Origin: Mycobacterium heckeshornense
GTDB lineage: Bacteria > Actinomycetota > Actinomycetes > Mycobacteriales > Mycobacteriaceae
Assembly: GCF_016592155.1 (NCBI RefSeq)
Contig: NZ_AP024237.1
Location: 496,001-560,000, forward strand
Direction: 5' to 3'
Length of the DNA: 64,000 nucleotides
Positions 52,029-61,408 of the stretch are shown piece by piece (within the stretch, counting starts at the first letter, position 1; every line of letters begins with the position of its first letter). Below the pieces are notes generated by a model that saw only the letters and a program-made list of their open reading frames with translations, did no database searches and was not told where the DNA came from. Both the position numbers and the translations under genes were made by a program.

Positions 52029-53228
52029 GTGGCAAAGGTGGGCAGACGCACTCAGATCAGGCTCGCGGCGGCGGTGCTCGCCAGCGCGTTGGCGAGCTTC
52101 GCGGTGTTGACGTATCTGTCTTACACCGCAGCGTTCTCGTCAACCGACACGGTGTTTGTCAGCGCGCCGCGCGCCGGGCTGGTGATGGAACGTGACGGCA
52201 AGGTGAAATACCGCGGCATCCAGATCGGCAAGGTAAAAAACATCGCGTATTCCGGTGACGAGGCGCAGCTAACCTTAGCCATCAACAGCGACGACCTGCA
52301 TTACCTTCCGGCCAACGTGACCGTCCGCATTGCCAGCAACACGATTTTCGGTGCGAAATCAGTCGAATTCGTTCCGCCCGCATCGCCCTTGCCCGTGTCG
52401 CTGCGGCCGGGCGCGCACGTCGAGGCTTCTGCGGTCGCGGTTGAGGTCAACACGTTGTTCCAGTCGCTGATTGACCTGTTGCACAAGATCGACCCCGTCG
52501 AGTTGAACGGTACCCTGAGCGCTCTCGCTGAGGGCCTGCGCGGCCACGGAAATGACCTGGGCGACCTGCTGTCGGGCCTGAACACCCTTACCAAGCAAAC
52601 GAATCCGAAGTTGCCGACTCTGCAACAAGATTTCGGTAAGACCGCCGCGGTAGCCAACATTTATGCCGACGCCGGTGCGGACCTGACGACCGTGCTCGAC
52701 AACGTGCCGACGATCAGCAAGACGATCGTGGACCAGCAGAGCGACCTCAACGACACCCTGCTGGCGGCGATCGGGGCTTCTAACAGCGTCTCCGACACAC
52801 TGGAGCCGGCCGAGCGCAACCTCATCGACGCGATCAAGCGGTTCCGCGCCCCGATCAAGGTGGCCGCTGACTACTCACCCGAATTTGGCTGTCTGTTCAA
52901 AGGTATCGACCGCGGTATCAAGGAATTCGCCCCGCTGCTCGGCGTGCGCAAGGCGGGACTGTTCACCTCGTCGAGCTTTGTGCTGGGCGCGCCGTCGTAT
53001 ACCTACCCGGAGAGCCTGCCGATCGTCAACGCCTCCGGCGGCCCGAATTGCCGTGGCCTACCTGATATCCCGACCAAGCAAAACGGTGGCTCCTGGTACC
53101 GGGCACCGTTTCTGGTGACCGACAACGCGTATATTCCGTACGAGCCGTTCACCGAAATGCAGGTGGATGCACCGTCGACGCTGCAGTTCCTGTTCCACGG
53201 CGCATTCGCGGAACGAGACGATTTCTGA
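52029..53228 (+). CDS. mce4A: Mce4A, sterol-importer Mce protein
   Basis: A 399-residue protein: one N-terminal membrane helix (LAAAVLASALASFAVLTYLSY), then the MlaD/Mce domain (GLVMERDGKVKYRGIQIGKVKNI) and a long helical C-terminal needle-like segment. The six Mce4A-F proteins are thought to form a hexameric tunnel across the periplasm to the cell wall. GTG 52029; the stop overlaps the mce4B ATG. Confidence 0.95.
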   Translation: MAKVGRRTQIRLAAAVLASALASFAVLTYLSYTAAFSSTDTVFVSAPRAGLVMERDGKVKYRGIQIGKVKNIAYSGDEAQLTLAINSDDLHYLPANVTVRIASNTIFGAKSVEFVPPASPLPVSLRPGAHVEASAVAVEVNTLFQSLIDLLHKIDPVELNGTLSALAEGLRGHGNDLGDLLSGLNTLTKQTNPKLPTLQQDFGKTAAVANIYADAGADLTTVLDNVPTISKTIVDQQSDLNDTLLAAIGASNSVSDTLEPAERNLIDAIKRFRAPIKVAADYSPEFGCLFKGIDRGIKEFAPLLGVRKAGLFTSSSFVLGAPSYTYPESLPIVNASGGPNCRGLPDIPTKQNGGSWYRAPFLVTDNAYIPYEPFTEMQVDAPSTLQFLFHGAFAERDDF

Positions 53229-54274
53229 TGGCGCGCTACGAATCTCATCGAGCAATAATGGTGAAGGTCAGCATCTTCACCGTTGCGATGCTGCTTGTTG
53301 CCGTCGGCCTTGTGGTGATTTTCGGCGAGTTCCGGTTCGGTCCGCAAAACACCTACCACGCAACGTTCATCGACGCGACAAGGTTGAAACCCGGTCAGAA
53401 GGTTCGTATCGCCGGTGTGCCGGTCGGGTCCGTGCGAGACGTCAAGCTCAACCCGAACAACAGCGTCAACGTGACGTTCGGCGTGGACAAGCGCTACACA
53501 CTGTATTCGTCCACGCGTGCAGTGATCCGATACGAAAACCTGGTCGGTGACCGGTATTTGGAAATCACCTCCGGACCCGGGGAGTTGCGCAAGCTGCCAC
53601 CCGGCGGGACCATCGATGAGCACCACACCCAGCCTGCGCTGGACCTCGACGCGTTGCTGGGTGGTCTACGGCCCGTGCTCAAGGGGCTGGACGCCGACAA
53701 AATCAACACCATCAGCAGTTACGTGATCGAACTTCTGCAGGGCCAGGGCGGGGCGTTGTCGAACCTGCTGGCCGACGCCGACGCCTTCACGTCAACACTG
53801 GGCGCACGCGACCAGCTCATCGGTGACGTGATCGACAACCTCAACACGGTGCTCACCACCGTCGACCAAAGGGGCGCCCAGTTTTCGGCGAGCGTTGGCC
53901 AGCTGCAGCAACTGATCACCGGCCTGGCCCAGGGCCGTGACGCGGTGGGCGGAGCGATCCCGCCGCTGGCCTCGGCCGAACGCGATCTGACTTCGCTGCT
54001 GCAGAACTCGCGCCCCGCCTTCAAGGGCGTCGTGCAAAATACCCGGTTCATCGCCGCCGAGCTCGACGAGCGAAAAGCCGAGGTGAACAACGATATTGAA
54101 CAGCTGGGCGAGGACTACTTGCGCCTGGCCGCGCTCGGCTCCTACGGTGCCTACTTCAACATCTATTTCTGCTCGGTGACAATCAAGCTCAACGGCCCCG
54201 TCGGCGGCGACTTACTGATTCCGATGGGCGGCCAGGTCGATCCCAGCAAGGGGAGGTGCGCCTTTGCCAAATAG
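53228..54274 (+). CDS. mce4B: Mce4B, sterol-importer Mce protein
   Basis: A 348-residue Mce-family protein with an N-terminal hydrophobic helix (IMVKVSIFTVAMLLVAVGLVVIF), Mce domain (LKPGQKVRIAGVPVGSVRDVKLN) and helical C-terminal region ending in a Cys-containing segment (YFCSVTIKLNGPVGG). Overlaps mce4C by 11 bases. Confidence 0.95.
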   Translation: MARYESHRAIMVKVSIFTVAMLLVAVGLVVIFGEFRFGPQNTYHATFIDATRLKPGQKVRIAGVPVGSVRDVKLNPNNSVNVTFGVDKRYTLYSSTRAVIRYENLVGDRYLEITSGPGELRKLPPGGTIDEHHTQPALDLDALLGGLRPVLKGLDADKINTISSYVIELLQGQGGALSNLLADADAFTSTLGARDQLIGDVIDNLNTVLTTVDQRGAQFSASVGQLQQLITGLAQGRDAVGGAIPPLASAERDLTSLLQNSRPAFKGVVQNTRFIAAELDERKAEVNNDIEQLGEDYLRLAALGSYGAYFNIYFCSVTIKLNGPVGGDLLIPMGGQVDPSKGRCAFAK

Positions 54275-55325
54275 CAGAGACGGACGTGACCCCGTCCGCA
54301 CCGGCATCTTCGGTGTGGTCCTGGTGGCATGCATTGTGTTGGTGTCGTTCGGCTATAGCCAGTTGCCGTTTTGGCCGCAGGGCAAACGCTACGACGCCTA
54401 CTTCAGCGACGCCGGCGGTATCGCACCCGGCAACGACGTCTACGTTTCGGGCATCAAGGTGGGCCGGGTGCAGTCCGTGGCTTTGGCGGGCGACGCCGCG
54501 AAGGTGTCGTTCACCGTCGACCGCCGCATCGCCGTCGGCGACCAATCGCTGGCATCGATCCGCACCGACACCATCCTGGGTGAACGGTCGGTCGCGGTAA
54601 CACCGGCCGGCAGCGCAAGTACGACGACCATTCCGCTGAGCCGAACGACCACGCCGTATGCCCTGGGCACCGCGCTGGAGGATCTCGGCGGCAATGCCGG
54701 CGACTTGGACAAGGGCCGGTTCGAGACGTCGCTGCGCGTCCTCACCGACGCGCTGCACGACGCCACCCCGCAGCTGCGCGGTGCCCTGGATGGGGTGACG
54801 TCGCTGTCGCGCACCCTCAACCGCCGCGACGAAGCGCTGGCCAGGTTATTGGCCCACGCGAAGTCGGTGACGGCTGTTTTGGCCAAACGTGCCGAGCAGG
54901 TGAACAAGTTGATCCTCGACGGCAATCAGTTGTTTGCCGCGCTGGACGCCCGCCGCGCCGCGCTGGCACAACTGATTTCCGGGATTGACGAACTGGCCCA
55001 ACAGATCTCAGGATTTGTCGCCGACAACCGCCGCGAGTTTGGCCCGTCGCTGAGCAAGCTCAACCAGGTGCTGGACAACCTCAATGAGCGCCACGAGTAC
55101 ATCACCGAGGCGCTCAAGCGCTTGCCGCCGTATGCCACCACGCTCGGCGAGGTGGTTGGTTCGGGTCCTGGATTCAATGTGAATGTCTACAGCGTCCTGC
55201 CGGCACCGTTGGTGTCAATCGTGTTCGACTTGGTCTTCCAACCCAACAAGCTCCCCGACAGTTTCGCCGACTACCTGCGCGGACTGATCCAGGAGCGGTG
55301 GATCATCAGGCCGAAGTCGCCATGA
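54264..55325 (+). CDS. mce4C: Mce4C, sterol-importer Mce protein
   Basis: A 353-residue Mce protein: N-terminal helix GIFGVVLVACIVLVSFGYSQL, Mce domain GIAPGNDVYVSGIKVGRVQSVAL, and long heptad-like helices (RLLAHAKSVTAVLAKRAEQVNKLI). TTG 54264 follows GGGGAGG (54250-54256). Confidence 0.94.
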   Translation: MPNSRDGRDPVRTGIFGVVLVACIVLVSFGYSQLPFWPQGKRYDAYFSDAGGIAPGNDVYVSGIKVGRVQSVALAGDAAKVSFTVDRRIAVGDQSLASIRTDTILGERSVAVTPAGSASTTTIPLSRTTTPYALGTALEDLGGNAGDLDKGRFETSLRVLTDALHDATPQLRGALDGVTSLSRTLNRRDEALARLLAHAKSVTAVLAKRAEQVNKLILDGNQLFAALDARRAALAQLISGIDELAQQISGFVADNRREFGPSLSKLNQVLDNLNERHEYITEALKRLPPYATTLGEVVGSGPGFNVNVYSVLPAPLVSIVFDLVFQPNKLPDSFADYLRGLIQERWIIRPKSP

Positions 55326-56722
55326 CGCTCTTCTCGGTCGCTGGAGAACGCAGGCGGGGGCTGCGGTTGGTAGCGGCCGCCGCTCTGGCCCTGCTTTTGC
55401 TGGCAGGTGTTTACCTGGTGTGGCCGACGCGGGCCAGCCACAAGATCGTCGGCTACTTCACCTCCGCGGTAGGGCTTTATCCCGGTGATCAGGTGCGCAT
55501 TCTGGGCGTACCAGTGGGCCGGGTCGACCGCATCGAGCCACGAGCCTCCGATGTCAGGATCGTCATGTCGATCCCCCCCGACGTCAAGGTGCCGTCGAAC
55601 GCCAGGGCCGTCATCATGGCGCCAAACCTAGTGGCAGCCCGGTTTATTCAGCTCACCCCCGCCTATACCGGCGGACCGGCATTGCCCGACGGTGCCGTCA
55701 TCGGGCTGGACCGCACCGCGGTTCCGGTGGAATGGGACGAGGTTAAAGATGCGCTGAGCAAGCTGGCCGGCCAGCTCGGTCCAACGGCGGGACAGATGCA
55801 AGGTCCCCTCGGCAAGTTGATCAACCAGGCCGCAGACACCCTTGACGGAAACGGCGACTCGTTCCACGCAGCGCTACGCGAGCTGTCGCAAGCCGCTGGG
55901 CGGCTGGGGGATTCGCGCACCGACATCTTCGGCACGGTGAAAAACCTCCAGGTTCTCGTCAACGCGCTCTCGAAGAGCAACGAGCAGATCGTCGAATTCT
56001 CCGGTCACGTGGCATCGGTATCTCAGGTGCTCGCCGATAACTCACGTGATCTGGACACCATGTTGGGCACCCTCAACACCGCGCTCACCGATATCAGGGG
56101 CTTCCTGCACGAGAACAACTCGACGTTGGTCGCAACGGTGACCAAACTGAACGACTTGACCAAGGTGTTGAGCGACCAGAGCGAGAACATCGAACAGGTA
56201 TTGCATGTCGCGGGGCCCGGGATCACCAACTTTTACAACATCTACGATCCTGCGCAGGGCACGCTGAACGGGTTGCTCTCGATACCGGAGTTCGCCAACC
56301 CGGTGCAGTTCATCTGCGGCGGGTCCTTCGATACCGCCGCCGGGAAAGCGGCTCCGGACTACTACCGACGGGCTGAGTTCTGCCGCGAGCGGCTGGGGCC
56401 GGTGCTGCGCCGCTTGACGGTCAACTACCCGCCGATCCTGTTTCACCCGATCAACTCGATCACGGCGTACAAGGGTCAGATCATCTACGACACCCCGGCC
56501 ACCGAAGCCAAGGCGGCGACCCCGATCCCGGAGCTGACCTGGATTCCGGCGCCCGGTGTACATCCGCCGAACCCCGATGACTTGCAAGCGCTGCTGGTGC
56601 CGCCTGCCCCGACCGCCAAGCCCGCGCCGGGGGCGCCGTCAGCGGCCTCCGCACCCAATGGGCCTGCACCCGGCGCGGCGCCAGCCGTGCCGGCTCCGGC
56701 GGAGCAAAAGGGCGGCCGATGA
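55322..56722 (+). CDS. mce4D: Mce4D, sterol-importer Mce protein
   Basis: A 466-residue Mce protein: hydrophobic LVAAAALALLLLAGVYLVW, Mce domain GLYPGDQVRILGVPVGRVDRI, helical middle, and a Pro/Ala-rich C-terminal tail (PTAKPAPGAPSAASAPNGPAPG). ATG 55322 overlaps the mce4C stop by four bases; an upstream in-frame start at 55298 would lie inside mce4C. Confidence 0.94.
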   Translation: MTLFSVAGERRRGLRLVAAAALALLLLAGVYLVWPTRASHKIVGYFTSAVGLYPGDQVRILGVPVGRVDRIEPRASDVRIVMSIPPDVKVPSNARAVIMAPNLVAARFIQLTPAYTGGPALPDGAVIGLDRTAVPVEWDEVKDALSKLAGQLGPTAGQMQGPLGKLINQAADTLDGNGDSFHAALRELSQAAGRLGDSRTDIFGTVKNLQVLVNALSKSNEQIVEFSGHVASVSQVLADNSRDLDTMLGTLNTALTDIRGFLHENNSTLVATVTKLNDLTKVLSDQSENIEQVLHVAGPGITNFYNIYDPAQGTLNGLLSIPEFANPVQFICGGSFDTAAGKAAPDYYRRAEFCRERLGPVLRRLTVNYPPILFHPINSITAYKGQIIYDTPATEAKAATPIPELTWIPAPGVHPPNPDDLQALLVPPAPTAKPAPGAPSAASAPNGPAPGAAPAVPAPAEQKGGR

Positions 56723-57882
56723 ACCGGATCTGGTTGCGCGGCGGCGCGTTGGCGGCGGGCAGCGTGGTGCTGGCCGGCTGCCAATTCGGTGGGTTGAACT
56801 CGATTGCCTTGCCCGGCACGGCCGGTCACGGACCAGGCTCCTACAAGGTCACCGTCGAGTTAAAGGACGTCGCGACCTTGCCCCAGAACTCCCCGGTGAT
56901 GGTCGACGACGTCACCGTGGGCAGCGTGTCGGGTATCCAGGCGGCCCAGCGAGCGGACGGCAGCTTCTACGCCGCTGTGGAATTGGCGCTGGACAAAAAC
57001 GTCGTACTGCCGGCCAACGCCACCGCCAAGGTGTCGCAGACGTCGCTGCTCGGTTCCCAGCACATCGACCTGGCCCCACCGGTGAACACGCCACCGATCG
57101 GCAGGCTCGGCAACGGCTCGAGGATTGCCGAGTCGAGCACCAGCCGCTATCCCACCACCGAAGAGGTCCTCGCGGCGCTGGGCGTGGTGGTCAACAAAGG
57201 CAATCTTGGTGCCCTGCAAGAGGTTACCGATGAGACATACCGGGCGGTGGCGGGCCGGGAGGGCCAGTTCACCAACCTCGTACCCAGGCTCGCGGCCCTG
57301 ACCGCGGGTCTCAACCGGCAGGTCAACGACATCATCGCCGCCGCCGAGGGGCTGAACCGTTTCTCCGCGATTTTGGCCCGCAGCAAGGACAGCCTGGGCC
57401 GGACGCTGGACACGCTGCCCGATGCGCTTCGGGTGCTCAACAAGAACCGTGACCACATCGTCGAGGCATTTGCCGCGTTGAGACGTGTGGCAACCGTTGC
57501 CTCCCATGTGCTTTCGCAAATCAAGGGCGATTTCGCCGAAGACCTCAAAGGTCTGTATTCGGCCACCAAGGCGCTCGCCGACAACCGCAAGGACTTCGTC
57601 ACCTCATTGCAACTGTTGCTGACGTTCCCGTTCCCCAACTTCGGCATCAAGCAGGCGGTCCGCGGTGACTACCTCAACGTGTTCACCACCTTCGACCTGA
57701 CCCTCCGACGGCTCGGCGAAACGTTTTTCACGACGTCGTATGCACTCGATCCGAACATGATGCACATGAGTGAGATCCTCAACCCGCCGGACTTCTTGAT
57801 CGGTGAACTGGCCAACCTCTCGGGGCAAGCCGCCGACCCGTTCAAGCTGCCGCCGGGACAACCGCAGCAGGGGTCGCGCTGA
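56719..57882 (+). CDS. mce4E: Mce4E (LprN), lipoprotein Mce subunit
   Basis: A 387-residue Mce protein with a lipoprotein signal: hydrophobic core and lipobox LAGC (Cys21 region, VVLAGCQFGG). The Mce domain follows (LPQNSPVMVDDVTVGSVSGIQ), then a helical tail. In each mce operon the E gene encodes the lipid-anchored subunit. Overlaps mce4D by four bases and mce4F by one. Confidence 0.94.
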   Translation: MNRIWLRGGALAAGSVVLAGCQFGGLNSIALPGTAGHGPGSYKVTVELKDVATLPQNSPVMVDDVTVGSVSGIQAAQRADGSFYAAVELALDKNVVLPANATAKVSQTSLLGSQHIDLAPPVNTPPIGRLGNGSRIAESSTSRYPTTEEVLAALGVVVNKGNLGALQEVTDETYRAVAGREGQFTNLVPRLAALTAGLNRQVNDIIAAAEGLNRFSAILARSKDSLGRTLDTLPDALRVLNKNRDHIVEAFAALRRVATVASHVLSQIKGDFAEDLKGLYSATKALADNRKDFVTSLQLLLTFPFPNFGIKQAVRGDYLNVFTTFDLTLRRLGETFFTTSYALDPNMMHMSEILNPPDFLIGELANLSGQAADPFKLPPGQPQQGSR

Positions 57883-59603
57883 TGCATGACCGGCTGACCA
57901 GAATTCAGCTAGCCGTCTTCGCGGTGGTCACCGCCATCACGGTCACCCTGATCGCGGTTTTTTATCTCCGGTTGCCGGCCAGCCTGGGTCTGGGCACCTA
58001 CAGCGTGACCGCTGATTTCGAAGCCGGCGGCGGTTTGTACAAGAACGCCAACGTCACCTACCGCGGCGTCGCGGTCGGCCGGGTGGAGTCGGTGGGACTG
58101 AACCGCAACGGCGTCGACGCCAAAATGCGGCTCAACAGCCAAACCCCGGTCCCGTCGAACGTCATCGCGAGCGTCAAGAGTGTTTCTGCCATCGGTGAGC
58201 AGTACATCGACCTCGTCCCGCCCGCTGAACCGTCAGCGACCAAGCTGCACAACGGGTCTCGCATTGCACGCAGTAATACTCGGCTCAGCGAGGACGTCGC
58301 CACACTGCTGCGCAAGTCCGAGACCCTGGTCAACAGTGTGGCTGACACGCGGCTGCGGGAACTGCTGCACGAAACCTTCACCGCGTTCAACGGCACTGGT
58401 CCCGAACTGGCCCGGCTGATTGAGTCGTCACGGTTGCTGGTCGACGAAGCCAACGCCTACTATCCGCAGACCTCGGAATTGATCGACCAGGTGGGCCCGT
58501 TCTTGCGGGCGCAGATCCGCTCCGGTAGCGACATCCGGTCACTGGCCGACGGGCTGGCCCGATTCACCTCGCAGGTACGCCACGCCGATCCGCAGGTTCG
58601 CAAATTGCTGGCCGTGGTTCCGGGCGCCGCCGATGAGACCAGCACCGCCTTCTCCGGTATCCGGCCCTCGTTCCCGGTGCTGGCGGCGAGCCTGGCCAAC
58701 CTGGGCCGGGTCGGCGTCATCTACCACAAGACGCTCGAGCAGTTGCTGGTGGTGCTGCCGGCACTGTTCGCCGCGATCACCACTGCCGCCGGCGGCGTAC
58801 CCCAAGACGAGGGGGCCAAGCTGGATTTCAAGATCGACCTCGGCGATCCGCCGCCCTGCAACACCGGGTTCCTTCCGCCGCCACTGATCCGGACGCCCGC
58901 CGACGAGACATTGCGCGAGCTGCCGACGGACATGTACTGCAAAGTCGCGCAGAACGACCCGACCACGGTGCGCGGCGCGCGCAACTACCCATGCCAGGAG
59001 TTCCCCGGGAAGAGGGCACCGACCGTGCAGCTGTGCCGTGACCCGCGCGGTTACGTTCCGATAGGCAGCAACCCGTGGCGCGGACCACCGATACCATACG
59101 GCACTCCGATGACGAACGGCCTTAACGTGTTGCCGCCGAACAAGTTTCCGTATATCCCCCCGGGCACCGATCCGGATCCGGGTACCCCCATCGTGGGGCC
59201 GCCGCCACCCGGGGTGGTGCCGGGACCCGGCCCGGCGCCCAATCAGCCGTTCCCGGTGCCACCGCCGCCCAACACCGGCGGAACCGATGGTCGGCCGGCG
59301 TGGATACCGCCAGCGCCCTACACGCCGCAGCCGCCGCAGCTGCCTTACCCGAAGTGGCTTCCACCGCCCCCACCGCCGGTCGGGATCAATCCCCCGCCAG
59401 CGGGCCCAGGGCCCGAGAAGCCGTGGGGGCCGCCGCCTGGTCCGGTGCCGCAGGCCAGTGGCCCGGCCTACACCACCTATGACCCGCACACTGGAGCCTT
59501 CCCGGATCCGGCGGGCGGCACTGGTATCTTCGCGCCCGGCATGAGCAAAGCGTCGAGCGCGGAGAACTGGGTGGATCTGATGCGCGACCCGAGGCAGTTG
59601 TAG
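57882..59603 (+). CDS. mce4F: Mce4F, sterol-importer Mce protein with Pro-rich tail
   Basis: A 573-residue Mce protein: N-terminal helix LAVFAVVTAITVTLIAVFYL, Mce domain GGGLYKNANVTYRGVAVGRVESVGL, and helical needle part to about residue 310. The C-terminal ~150 residues are very rich in Pro/Gly (GPPPPGVVPGPGPAPNQPFP, LPPPPPPVGINPPPAG), presumably extended within the cell envelope. Last Mce subunit; the accessory gene overlaps its stop. Confidence 0.94.
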   Translation: MHDRLTRIQLAVFAVVTAITVTLIAVFYLRLPASLGLGTYSVTADFEAGGGLYKNANVTYRGVAVGRVESVGLNRNGVDAKMRLNSQTPVPSNVIASVKSVSAIGEQYIDLVPPAEPSATKLHNGSRIARSNTRLSEDVATLLRKSETLVNSVADTRLRELLHETFTAFNGTGPELARLIESSRLLVDEANAYYPQTSELIDQVGPFLRAQIRSGSDIRSLADGLARFTSQVRHADPQVRKLLAVVPGAADETSTAFSGIRPSFPVLAASLANLGRVGVIYHKTLEQLLVVLPALFAAITTAAGGVPQDEGAKLDFKIDLGDPPPCNTGFLPPPLIRTPADETLRELPTDMYCKVAQNDPTTVRGARNYPCQEFPGKRAPTVQLCRDPRGYVPIGSNPWRGPPIPYGTPMTNGLNVLPPNKFPYIPPGTDPDPGTPIVGPPPPGVVPGPGPAPNQPFPVPPPPNTGGTDGRPAWIPPAPYTPQPPQLPYPKWLPPPPPPVGINPPPAGPGPEKPWGPPPGPVPQASGPAYTTYDPHTGAFPDPAGGTGIFAPGMSKASSAENWVDLMRDPRQL

Positions 59604-60283
59604 TGGCGGCGCAGGACTCGGCGACGCACCGTGCCCGTCGTCGGGCGTCGCGCGCGGCCGGGCCGGCCAAAGGCGAGTCCAGCGCCACCACCACGGTTCG
59701 GGTGCAGGCATCGATCGTGCCGCCAAAGCAGCGCACGGCGGCGCCGGGACCGCCGCCGCGGCGGCCCGCACATCGTCGCCTGGTCGGATGGATCGGCCTG
59801 GGCGGGGGCATGGTCGCGATCGCGCTGTTGGCCGCCGGCCTGACGGTGCTGGTTGTCCAGCAGCAGCATGCCGACGCCCAGCAGGCCCGCAACCAGCGAT
59901 TCGTCGACACCGCCACCCAGACGGTGGTCAACATGTTCAGCTACACCCAAGACACCATCGACCAGAGTGTGAATCGGTTCGTCGAGGGCACCAGCGGGCC
60001 GCTGCGCAGCATGCTCGACTCGAACAACAACGTGGAGAACCTCAAAATCCTGTTCCGCGACACCAAGGCCAGCTCCGAGGCGGTCATCAGCGGTGCGGCT
60101 CTGGAAAGCGTCGACGGCGTCACCGACAACGCATCCGTGCTGGTGTCGGTGCGGGTCACGGTCACCGACATCGACGGGGTCAACAAGCCGTCCATGCCTT
60201 ATCGCATGCGGGTGATCGTGCACGAGGACGACAATGGCCGGATGACCGGCTACGACCTGAAGTATCCGGAAGGCGGGAATTGA
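59603..60283 (+). CDS. Mce4-associated membrane protein (Rv3493c-like)
   Basis: A 226-residue protein with a basic, disordered N-terminus (RARRRASRAAGPAKGESS), one membrane helix (GGGMVAIALLAAGLTVLVVQQQ) at about residues 67-90, and an extracytoplasmic NTF2-like/VirB8-like domain (FVDTATQTVVNMFSYTQDTIDQSVNRF). Mce-associated (Mam) proteins stabilise Mce complexes. GTG 59603 overlaps the mce4F stop. Confidence 0.9.
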   Translation: MAAQDSATHRARRRASRAAGPAKGESSATTTVRVQASIVPPKQRTAAPGPPPRRPAHRRLVGWIGLGGGMVAIALLAAGLTVLVVQQQHADAQQARNQRFVDTATQTVVNMFSYTQDTIDQSVNRFVEGTSGPLRSMLDSNNNVENLKILFRDTKASSEAVISGAALESVDGVTDNASVLVSVRVTVTDIDGVNKPSMPYRMRVIVHEDDNGRMTGYDLKYPEGGN

Positions 60284-60765
60284 TGCGGCCGTTGCAGGTG
60301 ATCGCCGCCGGCCTGCTCAGCGCTGTGTTCGTCGCATTGGCTGCGGCCAGTGGCTGGTTCTACTGGGACCGGGTTCAGACCCGCGGCGAGCAGTCGGCAC
60401 GGGCGGTCCTGCCCGCACTGGCCGCCAAGCAGATACCCGAGGTTTTCGGCTATGACTTTCAGACGGTCGAACGCAGCCTGGGTGACGCGTATCCGCTGCT
60501 GACCCCGGACTATCGACAGGAGTTCAAAAAGAGCGCCAACCAACAGATCATCCCGGAGGCGCGCAAGCGCGAAGTCGTGGTGCAGGCCAGCGTCGTCGGC
60601 GTGGGAGTCATGGCCGCCAAACGTGATTCGGCCACGGTCATGGTCTACCTGAACCGCACCGTGACGGACAAGTCACGGCAACCGGTCTACGACGGCAGCC
60701 GATTGCGCGTCGACTACAAACGCATCGGCGGCAAGTGGCTGATCAACTACATCACGCCGATCTGA
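60283..60765 (+). CDS. Mce4-associated membrane protein (Rv3492c-like)
   Basis: A 160-residue Mam-type protein: N-terminal membrane helix VIAAGLLSAVFVALAAASGWFY, then an extracytoplasmic domain (KQIPEVFGYDFQTVERSLGDAYPLLTPDYRQEFKKSANQQIIPEAR) as in the previous gene. The ATG directly follows the preceding stop region (overlap at 60283). Last gene of the mce4 operon; converges with a secreted-protein gene seven bases later. Confidence 0.9.
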   Translation: MRPLQVIAAGLLSAVFVALAAASGWFYWDRVQTRGEQSARAVLPALAAKQIPEVFGYDFQTVERSLGDAYPLLTPDYRQEFKKSANQQIIPEARKREVVVQASVVGVGVMAAKRDSATVMVYLNRTVTDKSRQPVYDGSRLRVDYKRIGGKWLINYITPI

Positions 60766-60772
60766 CGGCGGC

Positions 60773-61348
60773 TCAGTAGCAAATGGCAATGTTGTTGCAT
60801 TGCAGCGGATAACGCTCGACGGGTGGGTCTAGCGGCGCGACGAACTGCAGGCTGAACGGCTCCTTGTGCATCGCGGGCTGCAGACCACAGACGTCACCGT
60901 GCAGCGACGTGTGCGTGCCCGTCATCGTCTCGTCGTCGAACGCGTAGGTCTCGGTGGACTGCGCGGTGCTGCCGTCCGGGCACAACACTCCGGCGTCTTG
61001 TTTGACTTGTAAGGTCCACAGGCCATTGGTCAGCCGCGCTCTGCCGGTGAAGTTTTGCAGCTTGTCTTCCCGCTTGATGGTGCTGTCGGTGTAGCTCACC
61101 ACGTTCACGGCACAGAAATCGGCCTGGATAATCGGGTTGGCGTAGTCGGCGTAATAGCGGCTTCCGTTTACCTGATCGCACAGCGACGACACCTTCCACG
61201 TGGCCGCCGGTGCCCCCGCCTGGTTGAAGGTGTAGATGCCGTCCGCCGGCGGTGCCAGCGCCCCGGCCGGGCTCGCGGACACCACCGCAAGTCCGATTTC
61301 GAACGCTGTGCAGATGGCGGCGGTGGTCAACCCGCGAGCGATGGTCAC
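60773..61348 (-). CDS. Secreted conserved protein (Rv3491-like)
   Basis: A 191-residue protein with a signal peptide (MTIARGLTTAAICTAFEIGL, hydrophobic to about residue 27, likely cleavage near SPAGALA). The mature part is beta-rich with several Cys (57, 79, 122 and others), suggesting disulfides. No enzymatic motif recognised. It is on the opposite strand to mce4 and lies upstream of otsA on the same strand. Confidence 0.83.
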   Translation of the reverse strand: MTIARGLTTAAICTAFEIGLAVVSASPAGALAPPADGIYTFNQAGAPAATWKVSSLCDQVNGSRYYADYANPIIQADFCAVNVVSYTDSTIKREDKLQNFTGRARLTNGLWTLQVKQDAGVLCPDGSTAQSTETYAFDDETMTGTHTSLHGDVCGLQPAMHKEPFSLQFVAPLDPPVERYPLQCNNIAICY

Positions 61349-61408
61349 CTGGTGCCTCCCTTCGCGCGGCGCAAAGCACTGCGTCGAGTATCGCGCTCGC
61401 CGGGCATG